Positions 19,560 to 29,247 of a DNA stretch of 64,000 nt are shown one piece after another. The position numbers were made by a program, and so were the translations under genes. Within the stretch, counting starts at the first letter, position 1, and each line of letters opens with the position of its first letter. This DNA comes from Cytidiella melzeri (taxonomy: Eukaryota; Basidiomycota; Agaricomycetes; Polyporales; Irpicaceae): positions 1-64,000 of the forward strand of contig JABYQR010000219.1 in NCBI GenBank assembly GCA_022592445.1, written 5' to 3'. The notes under the pieces are model-generated. The model did no database searches and was not told the DNA's origin. It saw nothing but the letters and a program-made list of their open reading frames with translations.

Positions 19560-22500
19560 TTAACGAATGTCTTCTTGCTCCAGATGTGTCGCATACCGGC
19601 CTTGACCGTAACCTCCAACAGCAGGGCTAAGTCCACGATGAGTCTCTGGCGAAGAACCAGAGTTGTCGTCCACATATGCAGAGATGTAGTCATACTCGTC
19701 CTCGTCTCCTTGATCCCCAGAGGGCGCAACACTCTGTGGTCGAGTTGAGCCAGAGACCGAGCGATATCGAGAATCAACGTAGCCATCTGGTCCCGGATTG
19801 AGTGGCCCTGGAGCAGAGGACACCCTTTGCGTGCCAGAACCGTCGTCATACCCAAGACGAGGAGGCGGACGAGGGCTACCTGGCAATCCACGTTTATTGA
19901 TTACTAGAGGGCTTACGTCGGTCGACGGCTGATTTGCGTCCGCCACTGGAGACGTCGGGTTGCGAATTTGGCGTTTGAACGCTGCTGCGCTGATCGTCCG
20001 CGCTCCTCCAGGGCTAAACGACCCGGATCCGCTAGCAGAGGGGTGGTTGTAGAAAGCAGGCGGGGGAGCCAGAGGAAACTCAGACGGAGTCCTGTATGCA
20101 CTGTCCGTTGACATGAAGGAATGTGCAGGAGAAGCTCCACGGAGCGCTATAGTGGGTGGAGGTGGCATAAAGGGGCTGACAGCGCTAGGAGTAGATTGTA
20201 CATCACCAGCAGGGGATTGGGGTTTCGGAGGTGGAAGAGGATGATCATAGTCAGACATCGATGCACCAGAAGCTGGTATACTGGATGCTCGGTCGCGCTG
20301 TCGCATATAGCTAGATTCACGAGGAGATACAGGTGATGACCCCGCAGGGTCTTCGCTGAGACCGCCACGAGCAGGCAAAGACACGTGAGGGGAGTCTGGC
20401 GGAGGTGGTGCCCGAGACATTGGTGGACGTGAGGGCGCAACAGCAGTGAACATGAGCGCATCCATTTCACGAGAGATCTCACGGGCCGCAGCAGCGTTGA
20501 GAGCTTTCTCCTCGTCTTCTGTAGTAGCGGACTGCGATGCGTTATTGTCTGGCTCCGCGTATGAGGAAATAGGATGCTGCGTGGCTGTCACATGACCTGC
20601 TGTAGGGGATGAAGGAATCTCGGGAACTTGTGGCTGGTCGTGGGGCGACCGAGGCGGTGAGGTTCCATGTGGAGGCAGCTCTGCTACAATACCGCCGCAT
20701 GTCAACCAAGCAACCACAGCCACATCCAGAGAGCAATGACTTACTGGGTTGTGGTGCAGATCCTGCCTCATTGTGATGCTGAGACGCTATTCTCTCCTGC
20801 GATGCTGGTGCGCCAGGTGAATGCAGGTCAACACCGTCATCCTCAGATACTGCACCGAACCGGACATGTCGATCCACAGCAGCTCCATGTTGAACAGATG
20901 AGCGTGAGGTGCGATCTTCGGTATCTGAAGCCGCATAGGCAAGCTGAGCAGAGTCGTCATCGTTCAAGTCTGTATGTGTTCCGTCCCCTAGCCGAGCACT
21001 AGACATTGACGGGGACTCTGGAGTCACCGAATATCTAGGTGGCGGAAGCGTCCACCGTTCTTCAGAACCGTCAGCTGTCATTTTCCGCTTGGAGTTGAAT
21101 AGTGGCGGCGGAGCTTCCTGCACGGGTTCCACCCATTCCTGACCAAGAGCTTGGGCGATACTAGAGGACAAAGACACGCTCTCCCGCTGCTCAAGGTCAA
21201 GTGACGGACCACGGTCTCCGAGACCTTGCGTCGCGCCGTACGCTGATGGAGGCCCACCTGCTTGCAGACGGGACGACGGGGGAGAGGTAATTTTGGTCGG
21301 GAATGTCGCAAAGCGCGGGCCTCGAGGACCTCCCACAGGTGAAATCGGCTGACCTGATTCCATGGCTCCACCGGGGGTACTGCGAAGAGAAGTCGAACGG
21401 GGCGAGAATTGTGAGGGAGCAGGGTATGCACCAAACTCGTTTACCTCAGCAGCAGGGGCCATCGAAGAAGAAGCATAAGACTGCATAGCGTAGGAAGATG
21501 CGGGCGGTGGAGAGTTCGGTTGTGAGGGTGGCTTGTTGTCATTAGCCATGTAAGACTGAATACCAAACGAGTCATCTGTACCAGCACGGATTGGCGGAAG
21601 TGCATTGAATTGCTGGTTCGGTGTGATGTAGACCTGGCTCTGTATGTCCTTGAACATATCTGACGGAGCCTCTGCGAGCGAGAGGTTTGATGCGGTCGGT
21701 GTGTACGCGCCTCCAGGGGCCAACGCATGTGGGGCTGGGATTGGGGGCAACTCTGCGCCAGAGAGCGGGCGTAAACTCAACGGCCGCTGACCGGGCTCGG
21801 TTGAGAATGTTACTTCGTCAAGAGCCCGCTGGGCTTCTGCAATGACAAACTCTGTACGAGCGTGTCCCTGGTAGTATGGCCGCGGCAGTCCAGGCTCAGT
21901 TGGCGTAAGGGGGATTTCCTGTGTACCGTTATAACACTAAGCATATAATCAGGCCATGAGACTTACTTCAATAACAAGCTTTCCCATTTCGGCTACGATC
22001 TGCAGAGACGTGTCGGACGCGCTTGGAAAGAATCAAACGAATAACTCACCACTCCCTTCCCGGAGCACTCCATCAAGGCACCGAACTTTGTACCCATCCA
22101 ATGCTTTGTAGTCGATCGCTTAAAGTCGCCTAAGCTGGCTTCCTCATGCAATACCTCCGAATCTAACGTCCGAATCTCTTCGCGAAGCTTGTTCAAGCTG
22201 TCTGCCTGTGCTTGAAAGTTTTTGTTTTCTGCGCTCATCTTGCTGAGCTTCTTGTCCGCTGTATCTGCCTTGCTGACAAGGGCTTTTCGTCTTCGCTTCA
22301 CTTCATCCAGAGTCTCTTCTCGCTTTCGGATAGCTTTCATTTGCTCTCGAACATTTGCTTCGTGGTTGGAGAAGCGAGAGAGAGAAGAGGCGTAGTGTAG
22401 CAGTAGAGCTGTCGAAGCAGTAAGTGTGTCCTACGGGAACAAGGTGAGTGCTATGCGACCTCTATATATTGTAGCAGCAATATGTACGCACGCCGAGGTC

Positions 22501-22752
22501 GTCTCCTTCGCCATACCCCCATTGCTTTAGACATTCCGCAGCTTTCGCTATATCTGCGGATAGTCTCTGTAACCTGAATGTCTCACGTCAGTTGAAAGTA
22601 GCGATTGGAATTTGCAATCGTTTGACATACGTTTGCATCACCGATTTCTCAGCATTGATGAGCTCTTGCAGTGCCTTCAGGTCCTTGTTGAGGGTTGAGA
22701 GACTCGGAATGGTCGAGTTATGGGCAATTCTTGTCGTTGCGGATCGAAACAT
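19560..22752 (-). CDS. Eisosome core protein (Pil1/Lsp1 BAR family) with a ~700-residue disordered extension
   Basis: Six exons (22752-22631, 22573-22492, 22430-22050, 21999-21967, 21918-20745, 20683-19560) give about 971 residues in one frame. The first ~270 residues are the Pil1/Lsp1 BAR domain: DLKALQELINAEKSVMQT, LSADIAKAAECLKQWGYGEG, the basic KAIRKREETLDEVKRRRKAL helix, EEASLGDFKR and YYQGHARTEFVIAEAQRALDEV. These proteins bind PI(4,5)P2 and scaffold plasma-membrane furrows. Yeast Pil1 is about 340 residues. Here the BAR part continues into a very long Pro/Ser-rich region with many SP/TP sites and a C-terminal acidic YDYISAYVDD patch. Exon 4 is only 33 nt. The long tail may regulate assembly by phosphorylation (inference). 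Confidence 0.92.
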
Positions 22753-22953
22753 GGTGGCAGTACAAGTCCGACGGTAGTAATGACGAAGGTGGTGGTGATA
22801 GTGTACATGTAAGTGTGCCGGGATCTGACCGACTGCGCAACGCTCCAGCTCTATTTCAGTGCTGTGATCCGCTCGTGTCCGCTAGCCGATTACGCGCCTA
22901 TATTCCAGCATTAACTTGAACAACTTTAAAAGCTACGTTATTGCATCCTTAGT

Positions 22954-23992
22954 CTACAGCTTCGCCCGCCGAGCACTGTCTGTGGACCTCCAAATGGGCT
23001 CAACAGCGCGACAGATTTCAACAAAGTCCTCCATCTTTCCCAGTATACCTTCTCCGCTATCCGACCCCATAGGTATCCCAGTCCAAGGCTTTTCATTCAA
23101 TTTGAGGTCCTTTGCCATCCCCGTATCAGTGACAATCTCGTACACCCTCCTCGCCACAGTGTCAGGATCACCAACGTATCCCAAGGCTTCGTGCATTCGC
23201 GGCATGATGTTTACCAAATTATAGCCTTGGCTCTGGTCTGTGTAAACTTTGGAAAGGCCCGCGGCAACGGGAATGTCTTCTACACCCGCGCCACTCGATG
23301 TGTAGTTCGGATGGGAGGTGAATATGCTGGTAGGAAAATAGCCTGGGTGGATGGCGTGAACCCTTACACCGAATAAAGCGACCTCGCGCGAGAGCGAGTC
23401 CGAGAATGAGGCAAGCGCGGACTTGGAGGCGGCATAAGCGCCACCCGACGGTGGGTTCATGAACGATGCCATCGACGAGACGTTGATGATATGGCCTGAT
23501 CGGCGGGTTCGAAAATGTTCGATAAAGGGCTGCGTGAAGGCAAGAGTTCCAAATACATTTTCCTGGAACTGCCGCCTGATACTGTCCATCCTGAAAGCAG
23601 ACTTGACATGCTGAAGGAAGTTAAGACAAGCTTTGCCACTCACTGGACTTCCTCGACAGGTCCAACTGCACTATTGGTCCCGGCATTGTTTATGAGAACA
23701 TCTACCCGACCGTAGATTTGTATCGCGCGTATTGCAGCTGCCTTGATCCCTTCGTCGGAGTCGTTCAGATCCAGGATAAGAGGCTGAGCTCCGCCATCCC
23801 GTAGTGAGACGGGGAATTTGGGGAGCGACCTCACGGTGGCAATGACCTGGATTATTGTTTGAGTTCAAATTCGGTTCCAATATACGTGCTAGTCAAGGAA
23901 CGTACCTTATCTCCTTGCAAAAGCACGTACTTTGCAATGGCCAGCCCAAACCCTGAACTGGTACCTGTGATTACCCAGATACGCTCTGACAT
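22954..23992 (-). CDS. Short-chain dehydrogenase/reductase (SDR), copy 2
   Basis: Exons 23992-23906, 23846-23644 and 23590-22954 give 308 residues. Motifs are TGTSSGFG, NNAGTNSAVGPVEE, an NVSSMASF Ser region and the YAASKSAL Tyr/Lys. Both introns lie at exactly the same codon positions as in the SDR at 16607-17644; exons 1 and 2 have identical lengths (87 and 203 nt). The proteins share long stretches such as QPFIEHFRTRRSGHI versus KPFITHFRTRRSGHI. This is an inverted gene duplication with the BTB and Pil1-like genes between the copies. The substrate is unknown. Confidence 0.93.
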
Positions 23993-24752
23993 AGCGACAG
24001 CGATGGTAGGAGCGAGGGTGGGTGAAGAGGTCAATGGACCAAAGTCGAGAGGACCATCGAAGAGTTATACAGTCCCACGCACACCTGAATGACCTTCTGC
24101 CGCACTGGCCGCGTCAGCTACCAACGAGTGAGCTTTGGGAACTGATACTTGCAAGCCCCCGGGATATGTTCACGCATGCCCGGCCCAAAGCCCAGACAAC
24201 GACTGCGGGGTCACTCAACTGAACCAAGAAGCAGCTTGTAAAAAGTCTCCCTCATGGCAGAGGGTGTGAGCTGTCATGACCAAGACGTCGAGGTGAGTGA
24301 GTAACGCATTTTCAGTCCCAGCAAATGAAACATGCCCGAGAAGTTACGCAAAGATCCTTCCCATACGCAAAGGGGCCGACGGGGACAAGTACTTCAGTTA
24401 TAACCCTCGCGCGCTCCAAGTAGCATTATTTTCGCTCCCGAGAATAAGGTAATTACTGCCCAGCAAGTCAAGCAGGGTAAAACAAGACCTTTTCTTCACG
24501 GAGAAACTCCCAGTGCGACTCGTATGACAATCATGGAGATGGATGGTGTTCACGTTCAGACTGAGGGATTGCAAGCGGATCACAGCGACACGCGCTCCGA
24601 TTCCGGCGCTTGCGTGACGTTCGTGTGAAAGCCGAAGAGAAACGTCACTTCCGTGTCAAACTTGGTTGCATAGTATTTTTACTCCAAACCATGTCTTTCG
24701 ACGGACAGCGTCCACAGACCTCCTGATAAGTGCGCAGCCCTCCAAACGACGA
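23993..24752. other. Divergent promoter region between SDR copy 2 and the ABC1-family gene
   Basis: No coding sequence is supported. It should contain the promoters of both flanking genes; no particular motif stands out. Confidence 0.5.
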
Positions 24753-26675
24753 ATGCTAAGAATCCGCAACCTCCTGCTGAGGCCAGACCCGACTCTCATC
24801 CTCCGCAGAGCAGCGAGCTCTCATGCAGCACCGAAACCGATCCCCAGGGCACCATGGTCGCGTCGACTCTTGAAGGGAGCATCGTACACTGCGCTCACAA
24901 TTGGAGGCCTGTATGTTGTTGACATCCAATTCAACGAGTCCTCTATCGTGAGGAATGTGCGAACCCTATGGACGGTGCGTTGAATCCCATCTTATGAAGT
25001 GCGGTCGAACTGACGTCGATGTAGTGCGGACTAATCGCTTTGGACTACAAGCTCAATTTCAAGCCTGAATTGACCGAAGAGATCCCTGCTCTTCATCAAC
25101 GTGTCGCGGACAGGGTATACGACCTCTTGACTACAAATGGCGGGCTGTATATCAAGATGGGCCAAGCTATCGGCAACAATGCGGCTCTCCTTCCAGGACC
25201 ATTGCAAGAGAAGTTTGCGAAACTCTTCGACGACGCACCGCAGGTTCCATACTCAGTTGTAGAGTCAGTTTTGAAGGCGGAATATGGTCGAGAGCCCGCA
25301 GGTCCGGGAGGGATCTTTGAAATATTCGAGGAGCAAGCTGTCGCGAGTGCAAGCGTTGCACAAGTGCACCGCGCGAAATTGAAGTCAGAGGACGGAAATG
25401 GCGAATGGGTGGCAGTGAAGGTCCAGAAGCCTGCGGTGAGCAGACAGGTCGAATGGGACCTGGGTGCATTCCACATCGTCATGTGGCTATACGAGCATTA
25501 TTTATTCCATATGCCGGTTTACTTTGTCGCCGGTGCGTCGGACTATACTCCCATTTTTCTCTGTATGTTGACGATTGTCAGGTTTCATTTCGGACCACCT
25601 CAGGAGAGAGCTTGACTTTGAGCAGGAAGCTCGTAACGCCCTAATGACTGGCGATTTCATCCAGTCAGAACCCTCACTTGCAGACAAGGTGTATGTGCCG
25701 AGGGTCTATCCGGAACTCTCTACCAAGAAAGTGCTAGTGGCAGAGTGGATCGACGGAACGCGTCTGAGCGACAAGAAGGGCGTGAAGGATCTGATGGGAG
25801 AAGGACCTTCCCCGAACGCTGCAGCTCTTCGCGGCGGCACAAAGTGGATCATGGACACAATGGTTCAGCTGTTCAGCGCCCAAATATTCAGCTGGGGCTG
25901 GGTGCACTGCGATCCGCACCCCGGCAACATTCTCATCCGAGGTCATCCATTGAAGCCGAGACAACCGCAGTTCGTCCTACTGGATCATGGCCTCTACGTC
26001 CGTGTTACGGAGACTTTCCGGCATCAGTATGCGACGCTGTGGAAAAGCCTAATGACCATGGATTATGATACAATCAAGGATGTAGCAGGGCAGTGGGGTA
26101 TCGGCACGCCGGATCTCTTCGCTAGCGCAACTCTCATGAAGCCGGTCCGATTCGGGGGGCAGAAGGCAAGGGAGAAGTTTGATAATATGAGCCAGTACGA
26201 ACGGAGCGTACTCATCAAGCAGAGACTTCAGGGTTTCTTGTCCGATACAGATAAGATGCCCAAAGAACTCGTGTTTATTGGACGAAATATGAGGTAAGCT
26301 TTAGTCTCTTACTGACTCTACAGATATTAGTTGATAACCTCGTGCAACTCCAGGATCGTCCAGGGGAACAATCAGATGTTTGGCTCGCCCGTCAACCGAA
26401 TACGCATAACAGGCTCCTGGGCATCGAAGTCCCTCATACGCAACCCGAACCTAACGTCCCGACAACGTGCCCAAGAATACGTTGGATATTTAGCTTTCCT
26501 ATTTGCCACGTTCGCGATAGATGCCGCATTTTATTTCACGAGACTGAAACAATGGACGCGGACACTACTGGGGCTCAAGAGTCATGGCTTTGAGGACGAG
26601 CTAGAGAGGACGATGAAGGGCTTCGCGAAAAGTAACTTTGGAGTGGAGATCGCTGATACTGCTTTCCAGGGGTGA
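24753..26675 (+). CDS. Mitochondrial ABC1/ADCK (UbiB-type) atypical kinase, ADCK1/5 or Mcp2/Cqd2-like
   Basis: Four exons (24753-24974, 25025-25532, 25582-26293, 26354-26675) give 587 residues. The start MLRIRNLLLRPDPTLILRRAA is Arg/Leu-rich without acids, typical of a mitochondrial presequence. A hydrophobic segment ASYTALTIGGLYVV follows. UbiB-family signatures are present: GLYIKMGQAIG (KxGQ), a VASASVAQVHRA Ala-rich loop, AVKVQKP (Lys), ELDFEQEA (ExD), VHCDPHPGNIL and LLDHGLY, where His replaces the usual DFG Phe. The family supports coenzyme Q and lipid homeostasis at the mitochondrial inner membrane. The DHG form and the extra C-terminal hydrophobic stretch (YLAFLFATFAIDAAFYF) point to the ADCK1/Mcp2 subgroup rather than Coq8. 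Confidence 0.92.
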
Positions 26676-26975
26676 TTACGTGTCTTGTGTGCAGGCTCAT
26701 AGATGCTTTAGATCACGACTCCTTATGGTTAACGTATATCCGGACTTTTCTGTATACCATATATCGTTATAACGTGATAGACCATATAATGCGAGCGATA
26801 CTAATCATGGAGACCAAGCCTACAGACATTTCTAGACTGCGGTAACTCTTTGGATTTTCAGCGTCTAGTACAGCAAACTCTGATCGTGATGACTCCTTGC
26901 TTACTATCACCACTGCTGTGCGAGCTTAACTTTGTTCACAGCACCTTACACGAATACTTCAGTGTAATTTAGATT

Positions 26976-28219
26976 ATGGCTCCAAGGAAGATTCTGATGC
27001 TGCACGGGTTAGTGATTCAACTGAAGCAACAGAACGTTACTGAGTGTGGCTTTTTTACGGTAGATACGCACAAAGCGCCACTATCCTGCAGAAGAGAGTA
27101 CGAGGGATTGTCTTGCCACGTCAAGTTGATCCTCGCTGATCCTAAAACTCTGTTACTGTAGATGGGAGCTGTGCGAAAGGCATGCAAAGGTGTAGAACTA
27201 GGTAAAGACGCATCTGTCAGCCTCAGAGGCGCGAGCATTGAATGAGACGCTGTTAGTGTTTGTGGACGCACCACATATCCTTAGCCCTGCAGATATCGCG
27301 GAGTCGTTCAATACAGCAGAAGAGCTGGGAGCGTCTGAGGCATCTGATGCTGACCCTGCTCTTGCCCCTCGTGCGTGGTGGAGGACTGATGCGCAGAGAA
27401 CAAAGACAATCGGAGTAGAGGCATCTTTCGAGATGATGAGAGATATTCTCAGCAAGGACCATTACGATGTAAGTTTTGGAGTAATCATAAAAGCACGGTT
27501 TTATTGACTGGCACTGCGGTGTGTAGGGTGTGTTTGGCTTCAGGTGCAAACTAGCTTTACTTTACAAATATGCTGGAACGCTGATCCGACGATTGCAGTC
27601 AAGGGGCTTGTTTTGCCGCATGGCTGGCTGCGCTTGTGAGATTTTTCTCAAGTCTATACCTAGTCATATCTCGAGCTTATCAGGTCACCTCGACCAAAGC
27701 TTGAACGCCCAGAAACATTCCCTTCATTCTTGATTGACGGCAAATCGCCTCACCCGCCCTTGTGAGTCCATAATTCTCTTTTCGTTGCAGCGTGCACTTG
27801 CACTGATACTGATATACGATCATAGCGCCTTTTGTGTAGCCGTCGCTGGTTTCAAGCCAAGTAGCCCGCTGAGCAACAGCATCTTCTTGGATGGGTACTC
27901 GACGCCTACACTACACGTCATCGGTAGAAACGACGTGATAGTTGTGGAGGAGCGAGCGAAGACGCTGCTAGCCGTGTCTATCAATATGCGTGTGGAATAT
28001 CACGACGGAGGTGCGGCCACTTTCGAAATGTGCCCCGGTATGATTGTTTCGGCCCTGATGCAACTTCTAGGGCACTTTGTACCTTCAAAGGCTAATTGGA
28101 GGGCGTTCTTCCGGGATTATCTGCTCAAGGCTCCCGCAGAAGACGTGCCCTCTCCAAGTCTGAGCACCGGCTCACAGCCGGCCTCTGGTACATCGACGCC
28201 GGTGACTGTGAACACGTAA
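26976..28219 (+). CDS. FSH1-type serine hydrolase (alpha/beta hydrolase, DUF341)
   Basis: Nine small exons join in frame (26976-27007, 27064-27097, 27162-27201, 27257-27468, 27527-27543, 27599-27635, 27676-27761, 27826-28010, 28071-28219) to 263 residues. Order: PRKILMLHGYAQSA, LVFVDAPHILSPADI, RAWWRTD, then GVFGFSQGA with the nucleophile Ser. The catalytic Asp lies in HVIGRNDVIV and the His in GGHFVPSKANW. The family includes yeast Fsh1-3 and dihydrofolate reductase-fused hydrolases in other fungi; physiological substrates are mostly unknown. The acceptor before 27676 (CTCGAG) is the weakest junction. One exon is 17 nt. Confidence 0.9.
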
Positions 28220-29044
28220 ACGGCGTGGTAAATCTAGAGCGGTGCGTATTTGTAATAGACGAAGGTCAGTAGACCAGTAGAATAGAGGACTCGGGGGCTT
28301 CTCGTTGAACTGCGATCCACATTTCCAATCACCTTTCCACCTAAGTTAAGATGCCAAACACGCTTTTGCATGCGTCCGAAAACTTCGACTGGGTAGTGGG
28401 TTGCTTGCCATTACTACTCGAACTTGATTCCCCTGCCTCCTTTGACATCATGTCACTAATCAATATCTCAGTCCTCTCATTCCGTCGAAGTTTTCGATGC
28501 TGCAAGCCTCAAGATGCCATCCATCCGAACAGCTGGGCCCCACTGTCATCTTGTTTATCATAGTGCCAGTAGGTCCAATCGGCGGGAGACAACTCACCGG
28601 AGGAAGTGGATTAGTAATGCAACTGCTCGTGGGATTTTGCGGTGCACTCGGTAGCAACATGGTCCAGAGGGCAAGTTCAATATTACATGAAATATGGTGA
28701 TGATCAGAGTTGGCTCACAAATCCTGCAGCTTCACATATGAATACCAAACCCTGTTTTCAATTGCCATTCTTGGTCCTGTTTTGTCTATTCTTGCACCTG
28801 TTGCTTTCACCTCCATTGTTGATACCATTTTTTCAGATTGTATGGTTGGTGTTGCCTGATTCAAAGGTGCCTCTTAAGGGCAAGATGGCTCAGGGCTCTG
28901 CAAGTGAGTCGCTCCACAAACTCTGTAGGTTCTTCACAGCCGTGACTGCAAGGAGCAAACTGGATATTGTGTTGCAAAATTGCTTAGCAGAGTTGACCCA
29001 CAATGTGTGGTAATGATCCATGCTCAGCACAGGCAGTGACATAT
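28220..29044. other. Gene-poor region left of the Copia element
   Basis: No gene is supported. One short plus-strand hydrophobic frame (about 28497-28700) and pyrimidine-rich DNA near 28790-28840 are present but unconvincing. The last 5 bp (CATAT, 29040-29044) are the left target-site copy of the Copia insertion. Confidence 0.5.
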
Positions 29045-29247
29045 TGTTGAGCGAATGGGTCTGGCACAGGGTAAGCAACCGATAATTTGATTCCCTTGCC
29101 ACTCGGTGTCTTATATACATAAAATATCATGAGCGGAATGTCCGTGTATAGTCTCCCGTCTATGATGTACTTATGACGCGCCTCCGCTTCCCAATCCATG
29201 TATCCGAGCGGGTCCTCCTGTGTATCCGAGCGGGTCATCCGTTAACA
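29045..29247 (-). repeat. 3' LTR of the Copia element (203 bp)
   Basis: In plus orientation it starts TGTTGAGCGAATGGG and ends CATCCGTTAACA. It appears identical to 34006-34208. The pol ORF reads into it and stops at 29171. Confidence 0.95.

Noticed and set aside
28351..29013. Plus-strand hydrophobic ORFs left of the Copia element
   Set aside because: Frames are short, overlapping in several registers and lack homology signals or introns that would join them.
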